Shown here: piece by piece, positions 16,155-26,153 of the stretch
Layout: each line of letters starts with the position of its first letter
Position numbering within the stretch: position 1 is the first letter of the stretch
Assembly (NCBI GenBank): GCA_039921525.1
Contig: JBDSBP010000197.1
Coordinates: forward strand, 47,658-111,657
DNA from: JADCRZ01 sp039921525
GTDB lineage: Bacteria; Bacteroidota; Bacteroidia; Chitinophagales; Chitinophagaceae
DNA: 64,000 nt
Direction: 5' to 3'
Translations under genes and position numbers: made by a program
Notes under the pieces: generated by a model
What the model saw: only the letters and a program-made list of their open reading frames with translations
Told to the model about the DNA's origin: nothing
Database searches by the model: none

Positions 16155-17789
16155 ATGAAAAAAAGGATAGCTGTAGCTGAAATTTTATTAATTATTGTTT
16201 TGGCGCTGTTCCCTTTGCTGGGAAATGTTTTTCCATACCGCTTAAATATTTTTTTATCCTATGAAGGCGCCTATCGTTTGTTCGAGGGTCAAATGCCTTA
16301 TAAAGATTTTGGTATTCCCATGGGATTTATGTATTGGGTGATACCGGGAATCTTTTTTAAGATTTTTGGTCCATATATGATGTCGCTGGTAAAGGCACAG
16401 GTATTTATCAATATCATTGCGGGTCTCTCTTTTCGAGCTATACTAAAAAATCTATCAGTAAGGGCAGGCATTCGTTTCCTGGCGGTGTTGTTGTTTTGTA
16501 TCTCTTATTCGTTTTTAAATTACTGGCCCTGGTATAATCATACAGTGATTGTATATGAATTGATTTCCCTTGCTTTTTTAACAAGGTTTATATTTACTTC
16601 TGCCGTTACTCTTCAGCGTTATATATGGTTAATATTATCAGGCGTTTTTGTGTTCTTTTCATTCTTTACCAAGCAGGATGCAGGTGCACTGGGCTTGATG
16701 GTTTGTTTTTTCATCATTTTGTATTGTTCAATAGTAGAAAAAAAATGGCTGCATGTGCCCGTTTTCCTGGGAAGCTTTTTTTTGACAGGTGTCATTATTA
16801 TAGTTCCGTTCCTTAAATACGGATTTGGCTATTGGTTTAACTATGGGCAGGCCCCGCATACCTCCCGTTTCTCGCTGGCTGATTTCACCGGCGAATTTTT
16901 CAATAGTTCCCAATGGATAAAATTTTATATTTTCTTAATTTTATTTTTACTTTTTGCCACTGTAAATAAGTGGAAAGATTTTTTTTATGATAAAAGACGA
17001 ACGGTATTTACGTTACTCACATTAGGCATTCTCGTAGAAGCCGCCATTTTCCAGGTTACCAGTTATATTCCTCCAGACAATAACATTTTCTTTCACAGCT
17101 TTGCAATTGTTTTCATATTGGTATTGCTGGCAGAATTTTTACCGCTGAATTTTGAAGCATTCCCTACTTTACTGGTCTGCGTTGCAGGAATTATGTTGTG
17201 GTGGAGCAGTATTTACTGGAAGTTTATTGAAAAATATTTAGTGAAACCATCGGTAGCAGTTTCTTCGGATGTGGTGAACAAGCAAACCTATCTTATTTTC
17301 AAACCTGATACATCTGACGTTCCCATGGATCAATGGAGAACTATTCCCTTGAAAGCTTTTGGCAAGATCCTCCTTCCCGGACCAACAGTTGATGGAATTA
17401 ACCGGTTAATGCAAATGAACATGGTAAAGAAGCAGAAGAATTTAAAAGTGCTTAACATGACGGAGTTAACGCCGCTAGCAAGGGAGATGCATTTTGAATT
17501 AGAGAGATCGCCCGGGTATCCATTATGGTATCATAAAGGCGTGGGTATGTTTCAGAAGCAGACTGATATGTTTTCCGATCGCGTTAAAACTAATTATTAT
17601 GACCTTGTTTTGTTTGAATACATTCCATATCTTAATAACTTTTATCCCTTCCAGGTTAGGGATGCCCTAATGCAATATTATAAGCGCATAGATGTATTCC
17701 CCGCTCCCCGTAAGCCTTCCGTGCAGTCGTGGGTAGAAGTATACGTAAGGAAAAATTATAGTGATTCGCTTACTATAACCAATCCATGA
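16155..17789 (+). CDS. Polytopic membrane protein, putative GT-C glycosyltransferase
   Basis: 544 residues, with about ten hydrophobic helices between residues 7 and 350 and a soluble C-terminal domain of about 190 residues. The first periplasmic loop after helix 1 (YEGAYRLFEGQMPYKDFGIP) has the acidic and tyrosine-rich look of GT-C enzymes, which use polyprenyl-phosphate sugars. I do not recognise a named family. It is divergent from the polyprenyl-phospho-pentose operon, sharing a 213-base gap, so it is a natural candidate for the enzyme that uses that donor. This function is inferred from fold type and position only. The start ATG at 16155 directly precedes a basic residue run and the first helix. 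Confidence 0.72.
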   Translation: MKKRIAVAEILLIIVLALFPLLGNVFPYRLNIFLSYEGAYRLFEGQMPYKDFGIPMGFMYWVIPGIFFKIFGPYMMSLVKAQVFINIIAGLSFRAILKNLSVRAGIRFLAVLLFCISYSFLNYWPWYNHTVIVYELISLAFLTRFIFTSAVTLQRYIWLILSGVFVFFSFFTKQDAGALGLMVCFFIILYCSIVEKKWLHVPVFLGSFFLTGVIIIVPFLKYGFGYWFNYGQAPHTSRFSLADFTGEFFNSSQWIKFYIFLILFLLFATVNKWKDFFYDKRRTVFTLLTLGILVEAAIFQVTSYIPPDNNIFFHSFAIVFILVLLAEFLPLNFEAFPTLLVCVAGIMLWWSSIYWKFIEKYLVKPSVAVSSDVVNKQTYLIFKPDTSDVPMDQWRTIPLKAFGKILLPGPTVDGINRLMQMNMVKKQKNLKVLNMTELTPLAREMHFELERSPGYPLWYHKGVGMFQKQTDMFSDRVKTNYYDLVLFEYIPYLNNFYPFQVRDALMQYYKRIDVFPAPRKPSVQSWVEVYVRKNYSDSLTITNP

Positions 17790-17793
17790 TTAA

Positions 17794-17906
17794 ACTGCAG
17801 GGTGGGGCTTTCCCCGCTCTAACCGCAACCTGAGGTGATGATTTTTATTCGTGAATCACAATAAAATTGTAGATAAATCGCTGCATCAGGTTGGGGCCAG
17901 TTCCTG
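17794..17906. repeat. Degenerate inverted-repeat remnant between converging genes
   Basis: The left part (GGGTGGGGCTTTCCCCGC, then ACCGCAACCTGA) resembles the end of the 134-bp element; the right part near 17884-17902 carries the facing TCAGGTTGGGG. Similar words occur at 26740-26775. Divergent and partial, so tentative. Confidence 0.35.
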
Positions 17907-17920
17907 AATAAATATAAATA

Positions 17921-18724
17921 TCATTCTATCAGGTGTCGCCTGAAACGTTTTAATATTGCTTTATACAACCCGCCGTCCATTTCAATGCGACGATCGGAGG
18001 TCCAGGCAAATGCTCGTTGTTCTGTAACTTTATAAAGTTTTTTCTGAAAGGTGTTTCTTAATTTTATCCCAAGCCACCCATCTTCATTTGTGCCGGCAGG
18101 GTGATCAAACCCACCTACCGCTATACCTTCTGTTCTTCTGAATGCTGAATTAAAACCATAAATATTCACTGCCTGGTCACGGAATTTTTTATTGAGCCAT
18201 TTAAAGAATCCTGATAGATATTCATATCCAATATATATCATTCGTGATTTGCCCGGGCTGGGAATGAAAGAAAAATTACCATATACCATTGCAATGGTAT
18301 CATCCTCTAATGGCAAAAGCATTAAATCTATCCATTCAGATGGATAGATAGTATCTGCGTCAGCATTCAAAATATATTTTCCCCTAGCCAGTTGCAAACC
18401 GGTATTTCGTGCTGCAGTAACCCCTGGTTTGGTTTCCAATATACAAGTTGCCCCGGCCGCAACAGCAAGTTCACCGGTTTTATCCCCCGAATTATTATTT
18501 ACTACTATGATCTCGACCCCTTTTGTTGTGCAACTCGCTGATAAAGAAGATAAAGTTTTTAAGATATGGTCCTCCTCATTATGAGCCGGTATGATGATGG
18601 ACACATCTGGATTTACAGCACTCATTCTTATTATATTATTTCGGATGGCGGCCAATTTATCTTTTAGCACTTCTATGGTCTGATTATGTTGCTTTATATC
18701 CGGGGGAATAACTATTGAACGCAT
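17921..18724 (-). CDS. Family 2 glycosyltransferase
   Basis: 267-residue GT-A fold enzyme for transfer of a nucleotide-activated sugar. The N-terminal about 35 residues form a helical extension, then VSIIIPAHNEEDHILKTL (residues 41-58) opens the GT2 domain. Nucleotide-binding VNNNSGDKT, the DXD motif in LNADADTIYPS, and the acceptor-side acidic pair in GTNEDGWLG are visible. A hydrophobic stretch (IGYEYLSGFF) may be a membrane contact; there is no clear membrane anchor. It converges on the GT-C-like gene. It may add sugars to the same surface glycan, but nothing in the sequence fixes donor or acceptor. Confidence 0.88.
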   Translation of the reverse strand: MRSIVIPPDIKQHNQTIEVLKDKLAAIRNNIIRMSAVNPDVSIIIPAHNEEDHILKTLSSLSASCTTKGVEIIVVNNNSGDKTGELAVAAGATCILETKPGVTAARNTGLQLARGKYILNADADTIYPSEWIDLMLLPLEDDTIAMVYGNFSFIPSPGKSRMIYIGYEYLSGFFKWLNKKFRDQAVNIYGFNSAFRRTEGIAVGGFDHPAGTNEDGWLGIKLRNTFQKKLYKVTEQRAFAWTSDRRIEMDGGLYKAILKRFRRHLIE

Positions 18725-18902
18725 GAACCATTGAATCTTTAACCATCAAAACTATTGCATACCATTTGAAAATAAAAAGAATCATAAGGGCTCGCTAGCC
18801 ATACCACGAGATTATGCCCTTAATTTCACAATTAATAACCTGGAATTAAATATTCAATAATCAATGCTTAATTAGAACTTTGTCTGTAAATAAAAACCAT
18901 TT

Positions 18903-21014
18903 ATTATTACTACGGCTTCAATATTATCTAACCCAATTGAATACCTTAAAGGAGTAGGCCCGTTTAGGGCCGACCTGCTCAAAAAAGAGCTGGGCATATT
19001 TACGTTCGAAGATTTACTGGAATTTTTCCCATATCGTCATATCGATAAAACCCAGGTAAAGCTTATAAAGGAAATAATGCCTGAAACAGATTACATCCAG
19101 GTGGCAGGAAGGCTGGTCAGCCTGGAGATCATGGGCGAGAACAGGAGTAAACGGCTGGTAGCTGAAATAAAAGATGCTTCCGGTATATTGGAACTTGTAT
19201 GGTTTCAAGGTATTAGTTGGGTTCAAAAAAGCATCGAGGTAGGCAACGAATACCTGGTATTTGGACGTGCCGGTTTTTTCCAGGGAATGCCGCAAATAAC
19301 CCATCCGGAAACAGAATTGTTAACCCGCGAAAAACTGGAGGGGAAAGCTCTGCTGGAACCGGTTTATTCTACTACTGAAAAATTAAAGGCGAAAGGATTA
19401 GGGGGAAGACAATTGGCAAAGTTTACTTCTGTATTGCTAGAATTATTGAAGGAACCGGATTTGCCGGAAAATCTGCCGGTTAATATTATACAGCACCTGA
19501 AATTAGAACCCAGGTTCAGGGCATATCAACAGATCCATTTTCCACCCACTCCTGAATCGTACCAAAAAGCAGTGGAGCGACTAAAGTTTGAAGAGTTATT
19601 TCTTGCCCAGGTAAGGCTTGGAATTATTAAGTCGCAACGGCACCGGTATTCTAAAGGAGTGGTTTTTAGCCAGGTGGGTAAATTATTTAATAACTTTTAT
19701 CAAAAATACCTTCCTTTTCAATTAACAGGTGCGCAGAAAAGAGTGTTAAAAGAAATAAGGCTTGATACGGCGCATGGCCGCCAGATGAACCGTTTATTAC
19801 AGGGCGATGTAGGAAGCGGAAAAACAATCGTTGCTTTACTTTCGATTTTACTTGCGCTGGATAACGGTTACCAGGCATGCATGATGGCACCTACTGAAAT
19901 TCTGGCACAACAACACTTTTTAAGCCTGAGCGAATTACTAAAGGATATGCCCATTCAGCTAAAATTACTTACCGGTTCATCAAAGTCAAAACACCGAAGG
20001 GAATTGTTGCAAATGACAGAAGAAGGTTCTTTACATATTTTAATAGGAACGCATGCTATTTTGGAGGATTCTGTTCAATTTAAAAATCTTGGATTTGTGG
20101 TGATAGATGAACAGCATCGTTTTGGCGTAGCGCAAAGAGCAAAATTATGGTCAAAAGCAACCATACCACCTCATGTACTCGTAATGACAGCAACTCCAAT
20201 TCCCCGTACTCTTGCGATGACAGCTTATGGAGACCTGGATTATAGTGTAATAGATGAACTGCCTCCCGGTAGGCTACCCGTTAAAACAGTTCACCGCTAC
20301 GAAGACAGCAGACCGCAGGTGATGGATTTTATTAAACAGGAAATCGCTAAAGGCCGCCAGGTATATATCGTCTTTCCTTTGATAGAAGAGTCGGAAAAAA
20401 TGGATTATGAAAACCTGATGAAGGGTTATGACAATGTACAAGCCTATTTCCCGGAACCAAAATACTGGATAAGCATGGTGCATGGAAAACAGAAGGCAGA
20501 TCTCAAGGAAACAAATATGCAACGGTTCGTTAAACGCGACACTCATATCATGGTCTCAACCACCGTTATAGAAGTTGGCGTAAATATTCCGAATGCTACG
20601 GTGATGATCATTGAAAGTGCGGAAAAATTCGGTCTTTCCCAACTGCATCAATTAAGGGGAAGGGTGGGAAGGGGGAGCGATAAGAGTTTTTGCATTTTAT
20701 TAACGGGCGTTAAATTAACTAATGAAGCAAGGGAGAGGTTAAAGATAATGTGTGCCACCAATGATGGATTTAAGATTTCTGAAAAGGATCTTGAACTTCG
20801 GGGACCGGGGGATATTGAAGGTACGCGTCAAAGTGGGGAGTTGAATTTTAAATTAGCCAGTTTGGTGCAGGACAAACATTTGCTTGAAATTTCTAAAGAA
20901 ATGGCTTACCGGGTATTGGATGAAGATCCTGATCTTCTGAATTCAATAAACCAGCCGCTAAAAACGTACCTACAATCGCGCAAAGGCAAAACGATATGGA
21001 GTAAGATTTCGTAA
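18903..21014 (+). CDS. recG: ATP-dependent DNA helicase RecG, apparent ATT start
   Basis: Helicase that remodels stalled replication forks and Holliday junctions. From the first ATG (19077) the frame gives 645 residues, but homologous sequence continues upstream: SNPIEYLKGVGPFRADLL and FEDLLEFFPYRHID, the start of the wedge-domain region of RecG. The frame is open back to a TAA at 18891 and has no ATG, GTG or TTG. ATT at 18903 or 18906 gives about 703 residues, the normal length. Helicase motifs: Walker A GDVGSGKT, DEQHRFG, TATPIPRT, and motif VI LRGRVGRG. C-terminal part is intact. Either a rare ATT start or a sequence error explains the 5' end. Confidence 0.93.
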   Translation: MITTASILSNPIEYLKGVGPFRADLLKKELGIFTFEDLLEFFPYRHIDKTQVKLIKEIMPETDYIQVAGRLVSLEIMGENRSKRLVAEIKDASGILELVWFQGISWVQKSIEVGNEYLVFGRAGFFQGMPQITHPETELLTREKLEGKALLEPVYSTTEKLKAKGLGGRQLAKFTSVLLELLKEPDLPENLPVNIIQHLKLEPRFRAYQQIHFPPTPESYQKAVERLKFEELFLAQVRLGIIKSQRHRYSKGVVFSQVGKLFNNFYQKYLPFQLTGAQKRVLKEIRLDTAHGRQMNRLLQGDVGSGKTIVALLSILLALDNGYQACMMAPTEILAQQHFLSLSELLKDMPIQLKLLTGSSKSKHRRELLQMTEEGSLHILIGTHAILEDSVQFKNLGFVVIDEQHRFGVAQRAKLWSKATIPPHVLVMTATPIPRTLAMTAYGDLDYSVIDELPPGRLPVKTVHRYEDSRPQVMDFIKQEIAKGRQVYIVFPLIEESEKMDYENLMKGYDNVQAYFPEPKYWISMVHGKQKADLKETNMQRFVKRDTHIMVSTTVIEVGVNIPNATVMIIESAEKFGLSQLHQLRGRVGRGSDKSFCILLTGVKLTNEARERLKIMCATNDGFKISEKDLELRGPGDIEGTRQSGELNFKLASLVQDKHLLEISKEMAYRVLDEDPDLLNSINQPLKTYLQSRKGKTIWSKIS

Positions 21015-21067
21015 GTAATATTTGCGAACGTTCAATCGTTTTAATTCTGTAAATTGTAATTAAGAGC

Positions 21068-24000
21068 TTGATAAACAAAATATCCATACTATTTATATTC
21101 GGCATCCTCTGCACTTGTAAATTGCTTGCACAAAATGATGCTAATGCACTGGAATTTGTTGAAAACAAAGGACAGTGGGAAAACAACATCCGGTTTAAAG
21201 GAGTTTTAAGCAACGGTGCGTTTTTCTTACATAAAACAGGTTTTACCGTTATACAATATAGTCCGGATGACCTGGCCCGCCTGGCGGAAAGCGCCCACGG
21301 CAAACCGTTCTCCTCTGAAAATACTCCCATATTTGAGAAAGATGCCAACATCCTTCCATCTAAAATCAACAACAGCACAACTAACAATATTCTTCGTTCT
21401 CATTCTTACCAGGTTAGCTTTGTCGGCGCCAGCGAAAAGGTGGAAATAGTGGCAGATAAATTACAGCCCACTTATAATAATTATTTTATTGGAAATGATT
21501 CTACAAAATGGGCAGGTAACTGCCGGCAGTTTCAATCCATTACTTATAAAAATATGTACCCGGGTATTGATGTAAAGTTTTACAGTGAATATGGGAACCT
21601 GAAATATGAATTCATTGTGAATCCGGGCGCCGATCCATCCCAGATAACCATGAGTTTCACCGGTGTAGATAATCTCAGCATCCGGAATAGTGAACTGATC
21701 ATTAAGACATCTATTGGGGAAGTCAAAGAGCTATATCCCTATACTTATCAATACGAAGGATCTGGGAAGAAAAAACTCGATTGCCGTTACCAGTTAACGG
21801 GTACTACAGTAAAATTCGCAGTAAAGAATTTTTCCCGTTCAGCTACTCTCATTATAGACCCCATTTTAATATTTGCTTCTTTTAGCGGCAGTACGGCTGA
21901 TAACTGGGGCTACACAGCTACTTATGGAAAAGACGGTACCTTTTATGCCGGAGGTATTGTTTTCGATACCGGCTTTCCTGTATCCCTTGGCGCTTTTCAA
22001 ACCAGGTATGGCAGTGGAGTAAATGAACAGAATTTTTGGAACATGGGCATCATAAAATTTAGTTCAAACGGTGCCCAGCGTTTATATGCTACGTATATTG
22101 GTGGCAGTAACAAAGATCAGCCTCATAGCCTGTTTGCTGATCCGCAGGGCAACCTGGTTATTGCAGGCAGAACTACCTCTTCCAATTACCCGGCTACGGA
22201 GTCTTTCGGTCCACAGGGAGATTGGGATATTGTAATTACAAAATTAAATTCTTCAGGAAGCGCTTTAATCGGTTCCGCCAGAATTGGCGGAAAAGGTAAG
22301 GATGGTTTCAATACTGCTGATAGCCATTCGGCAGGTACACAACAACTGATAAATAATTATGGTGACGATGCGAGAAGCGAAGTAATACTGGATGCAGCTG
22401 GTAATATTTATGTAGCTTCCTGTACCATGTCAGACGATTTTTTTACTACTCCCACCGCCGTGCAGTCAGCTTTTGGTGGCCAGCAGGATGCCGTTCTAAT
22501 AAAAATGGATCCTGCTTGCAGGAATATACTATATAGTTCATTCCTGGGTGGAACGGGTTATGATGCAGGTTTTGTGCTTTCTTTAAACCCGCTTACGCAG
22601 GACATTTATATGGCAGGCGGTACAACAAGTAAAGATTTTCCCGGTAATAAATCAGGATCTTATCAAGGAACCTTTGGTGGTGGCATAAGTGATGGGTTTA
22701 TCGCAATATTTTCTAATGATGGTTCCGTGCTGAAACAAACAACCTATATGGGTACTTCAGGTATGGATGTAATATTCGGCATACAGTTCGACCGGAATAA
22801 TTTCCCTTATATCATGGGTATTACTGCAGGCGCCTGGCCGATAGTAAGTATCGGCAATACGTTTTACTCTAATCCGAATTCCAAGCAATTTATCTCCAAG
22901 CTTAAAAAGGACCTTTCAGGTTTTGTATATTCTACGGTTTTTGGTACGGGATCTCTCAATCCTAATATTTCACCTGTGGCATTCCTGGTTGACCGGTGTG
23001 AAAATGTGTATGTTTCCGGCTGGGGAACAGACCTGTTTCATCAATACAAACTAGATGCTATTACAGCCATGCCGGTTACAAACGATGCCATAAAAAAAAT
23101 TCCGGATGCAACGGATTTTTATTTTATTGTATTACAGCGGGATGCCTCAAAGTTATTATATGGAACTTTTTACGGCCAGACTGGTGGAGTAGGAGAACAT
23201 GTGGATGGTGGCACCAGCCGGTTCGATCAGAATGGGATTATTTACCAGGCGATCTGCGCCAATTGCGCGGGTGGCCGGGAAACAAAACCTCAGTGGCCGG
23301 TTACTGCCGGTGCATGGTGTTGTTCAACACGTTTGGCAGCAGCCAAAACAGGCGCGCAGTGCAACCTGGCGGCTCTAAAGATTTCTTTTAATTATGCCGG
23401 CGTCAGGGCTGGTGTCAGAGCCTATATCAATTCGGTTTTCGATACCACGGGTTGTGTGCCCTTAACGGTAACCTTGCGCGACACTATTCTTAACGCGCAG
23501 AGTTATGAATGGGATTTCGGGGATGGATCACCGGGAGTTATTTCAGACAACTTTGAAGTATCACATACCTACAATAACATCGGATCATATTCTGTCAGAC
23601 TTATAGCTGTGGATTCGGCAACCTGTAATATCAGGGATACGGCACACATCACTATCATTGTTCGAAACGACAGGGCAGTGCTCGACTTTAACCCGGTTAA
23701 ACTACCGCCTTGCGAATCGCTGGCATTCCGATTTGACAACCTGTCCACAGCACCGCCAGGCAAACCTTTCACTGGCCAACTTTTTGTTTGGGATTTTGGA
23801 GATGGTACCCGGCTAAATACAGGAACCGGCAGTGTAAATCATACCTATATTTCAGCGGGAACCTATAAAGTGTCACTGGTACTAAATGATACCAGTTATT
23901 GTAACGGGCCGGATTCCTTGGTAAAAGAAATCCGTATCTCGCCGCTTGTGAAGGCGAAGTTCGAAATACCGTTAACAGCCTGTGCTCCTTTTAATGCAGT

Positions 24001-24718
24001 GTTTGATAATACTTCACTAGCCGGACAAACATTTACCTGGGATTTTGGAGATGGAAGCCCCTTGTCTAACAGTATTAATCCCACGCATTTGTATGCAAAT
24101 CCCGGCACTTATTTGGTGAAGCTGAAAGCGATAGATGCCAATACTTGTAATGTGCAGGATTCGACGCAATCTACATTGGTAGTTCAATCTGCGCCCACGG
24201 CTGCATTTACCGTTACGCCAACAGTGCCAGTAGAAAATACACCCTTTGTTTTCACCAACGCATCTTCGGCTAATGCATCCAGGTTCAAATGGATATTCGG
24301 TGATGGTGATACCTTGTTAACTATTAGCCGTTCAAATGTAGATCATCAGTATAAAGCTACCGGTACATTCAATCCATGCCTGGTTGCATTCAACCAGCTC
24401 GGATGCACGGACACGGTTTGCACCACGGTAAAAACAATAGTAACCCCCAGGCTGGACGTACCCAACGCCTTTACACCGCTAGGCCCGGAACAGGCCAGCC
24501 GCATTTATGTGAGAGGATTTGCCGTAGCGAAAATGCATTTTACCATTTATAACCGGCTCGGACAGAAAGTATTTGAAAACACAGATATCAACCAGGGATG
24601 GGATGGCCGGTTTAAAGGGGTGGTTCAGCCTATGGATGTATATGCATATACTTTAGAGATTGAATTTACGGATGGCACGAGGACAACTAGAAAGGGTGAT
24701 ATTACGTTAATAAGGTAG
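21068..24718 (+). CDS. T9SS type B cargo: SBBP/propeller and PKD-repeat protein
   Basis: 1216-residue secreted protein. Signal peptide about residues 1-22 ending LLAQ, started by a TTG (no ATG is available). Residues 27-265 are the N-terminal domain seen in such proteins (FVENKGQWENNIRF). About 270-780 is a β-propeller rich in SBBP-like repeats (SFLGGTGYDAG, TYIGGSNKDQ). Four PKD domains with WDFGDG or WIFGDG cores lie near 814, 907, 990 and 1074. The C-terminus from about 1131 (VPNAFTPLG ... WDGRFKG ... GDITLIR) is the gliding-motility-associated type B sorting domain. It should cross the outer membrane by the type IX system. The PorP/SprF-like gene 77 bases downstream is its likely partner. 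Confidence 0.9.
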   Translation: MINKISILFIFGILCTCKLLAQNDANALEFVENKGQWENNIRFKGVLSNGAFFLHKTGFTVIQYSPDDLARLAESAHGKPFSSENTPIFEKDANILPSKINNSTTNNILRSHSYQVSFVGASEKVEIVADKLQPTYNNYFIGNDSTKWAGNCRQFQSITYKNMYPGIDVKFYSEYGNLKYEFIVNPGADPSQITMSFTGVDNLSIRNSELIIKTSIGEVKELYPYTYQYEGSGKKKLDCRYQLTGTTVKFAVKNFSRSATLIIDPILIFASFSGSTADNWGYTATYGKDGTFYAGGIVFDTGFPVSLGAFQTRYGSGVNEQNFWNMGIIKFSSNGAQRLYATYIGGSNKDQPHSLFADPQGNLVIAGRTTSSNYPATESFGPQGDWDIVITKLNSSGSALIGSARIGGKGKDGFNTADSHSAGTQQLINNYGDDARSEVILDAAGNIYVASCTMSDDFFTTPTAVQSAFGGQQDAVLIKMDPACRNILYSSFLGGTGYDAGFVLSLNPLTQDIYMAGGTTSKDFPGNKSGSYQGTFGGGISDGFIAIFSNDGSVLKQTTYMGTSGMDVIFGIQFDRNNFPYIMGITAGAWPIVSIGNTFYSNPNSKQFISKLKKDLSGFVYSTVFGTGSLNPNISPVAFLVDRCENVYVSGWGTDLFHQYKLDAITAMPVTNDAIKKIPDATDFYFIVLQRDASKLLYGTFYGQTGGVGEHVDGGTSRFDQNGIIYQAICANCAGGRETKPQWPVTAGAWCCSTRLAAAKTGAQCNLAALKISFNYAGVRAGVRAYINSVFDTTGCVPLTVTLRDTILNAQSYEWDFGDGSPGVISDNFEVSHTYNNIGSYSVRLIAVDSATCNIRDTAHITIIVRNDRAVLDFNPVKLPPCESLAFRFDNLSTAPPGKPFTGQLFVWDFGDGTRLNTGTGSVNHTYISAGTYKVSLVLNDTSYCNGPDSLVKEIRISPLVKAKFEIPLTACAPFNAVFDNTSLAGQTFTWDFGDGSPLSNSINPTHLYANPGTYLVKLKAIDANTCNVQDSTQSTLVVQSAPTAAFTVTPTVPVENTPFVFTNASSANASRFKWIFGDGDTLLTISRSNVDHQYKATGTFNPCLVAFNQLGCTDTVCTTVKTIVTPRLDVPNAFTPLGPEQASRIYVRGFAVAKMHFTIYNRLGQKVFENTDINQGWDGRFKGVVQPMDVYAYTLEIEFTDGTRTTRKGDITLIR

Positions 24719-24754
24719 TTGTTAATTGTTAATGGTTAGTTGTTAGTTGTTAAT
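24716..24754 (+). repeat. GTTAATTG/GTTAGTT word array at the cargo gene's 3' end
   Basis: Tandem GTTAATTGTTAATGG and TTAGTTGTTAGTTG words begin exactly at the TAG stop codon (24716-24718) and run to about 24754. No facing arm is evident before the next gene. Confidence 0.6.
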
Positions 24755-24795
24755 AGTCAATTTATAATCATGTTGTTTAATAAGAAGATTTAACC

Positions 24796-25905
24796 ATGAG
24801 AAGCAAAGAAATAAAATTAAGATTGGGAGGTGTCCCGCAATGTGGAGTAAATGACGTCGTTCCAAACAGAAAAGGATATGCGAAAATATTGGTTATCCTT
24901 ATAACTTCTGTTTTTTGCTCAGCGGTTTCGTACACGCAGGATCTGCATTTTTCACAATGGTTTAATTCTCCGCTGACTACTAACCCGGCCAATACTGGAT
25001 TCATTCCGGATGCGGATTACAGGATAGGAGCCAACTACCGCAATCAATACGTTAACATTCTCTCAATGCCTTATAAAACATTCAGCATTTATGGAGATGC
25101 ACAGGTTTTTCGCAATAAGTTAGACAATGCATGGATGGGACTTGGAGGTGTTATTCTTCGTGATGCGGCAGGTTCAGGCAATTTAACATCCACCAAAGTA
25201 TATGGCTCGCTTGCATACCACCAGGAATTGGGTTCGGCAAGTTTATTGTCAGTCGGTTTTAACCTGGGTTGGGCTAATAAAAGCATTAACCCAAACCAGT
25301 TGAAATTTCCCGATCAGTTTAATAAAGCAACAGGATTCTTTGATGCCGGCATACCTTCCAGTGTAATCTTCAACAACACAAATACCAATTACCTTGATGT
25401 ACAGGTAGGGATGAATTACGCATACTTTCCATCTGATAAACTGTATGTTAACGGTGGAATTTCTGTTCAGCATGTTAATCGTCCCAAGGAAACTTTTTTT
25501 AGTGAGACCAATGGTTTTGATAACCGGTTATCACCAAGATATATAGGTTTTCTTAACGCGAGCATTAAGGTAAGTGACGTGGTGATTTTAAATCCGATGG
25601 GATACTATTCTAACCAGGCAAAAGCTTCTGAATTGGTTGCAGGGGTAAACCTAAATTATAATCTGTCCGGTGAAGGAATGTACCAACTGTTAGGTGGAAT
25701 ATATTATCGAAGCAGTGATGCTTTTATACCAATGTTGGGATTTCAGGTTAACAGTTTCAGGATGACTTTTACGTACGATGTTACAACGTCCACACTAAGC
25801 AACTATAATAATGGCCGTGGAGCGGTTGAATTTTCGCTGGTTAAACATGGATTCTTTTCGCAGTTTGATGGTTCAAGAAGGCAATCGATGTGTCCTACAT
25901 TTTGA
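24796..25905 (+). CDS. PorP/SprF family T9SS outer-membrane protein
   Basis: 369-residue outer-membrane β-barrel of the PorP/SprF family, which helps type B cargo attach to or pass the cell surface. A long basic N-terminus (residues 1-26) precedes the signal helix ILVILITSVFCSAVS; the mature start QDLHFSQWFNSPLTTNPA is the family signature. Further blocks: YRNQYVNI, NAWMGLGGVILRDAAGSGN, and the end FDGSRRQSMCPTF, with the conserved C-terminal CP. Directly downstream of the large PKD cargo gene, a pairing repeated at 38494-43952. No other start codon is available in frame between 24796 and the signal helix. Confidence 0.92.
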   Translation: MRSKEIKLRLGGVPQCGVNDVVPNRKGYAKILVILITSVFCSAVSYTQDLHFSQWFNSPLTTNPANTGFIPDADYRIGANYRNQYVNILSMPYKTFSIYGDAQVFRNKLDNAWMGLGGVILRDAAGSGNLTSTKVYGSLAYHQELGSASLLSVGFNLGWANKSINPNQLKFPDQFNKATGFFDAGIPSSVIFNNTNTNYLDVQVGMNYAYFPSDKLYVNGGISVQHVNRPKETFFSETNGFDNRLSPRYIGFLNASIKVSDVVILNPMGYYSNQAKASELVAGVNLNYNLSGEGMYQLLGGIYYRSSDAFIPMLGFQVNSFRMTFTYDVTTSTLSNYNNGRGAVEFSLVKHGFFSQFDGSRRQSMCPTF

Positions 25906-26153
25906 TTATAGTTAATAAAGCAACCAAAAAAATACATCAACATATATTTAACCCATATTATACTTTCTTCAATTAACGATTATTTAGGTGTAAATTTTCC
26001 AGGAAACTGCTAATCTTTTTGAAAGCTGTTTAATTTTGATTGGGTGACGTCAATTTATGCGATAGATAAAAAGCAGGTTTTTGACCCCAATAATTTTTAA
26101 ATGTGGAAAAAATTTCGATAGATCACATCCTTAAATAAGTCAAAAAATATACG

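Noticed and set aside
20893..21387. 164-codon minus-strand frame
   Set aside because: Overlaps the 3' end of recG and the signal-peptide region of the T9SS cargo, both well supported on the plus strand.
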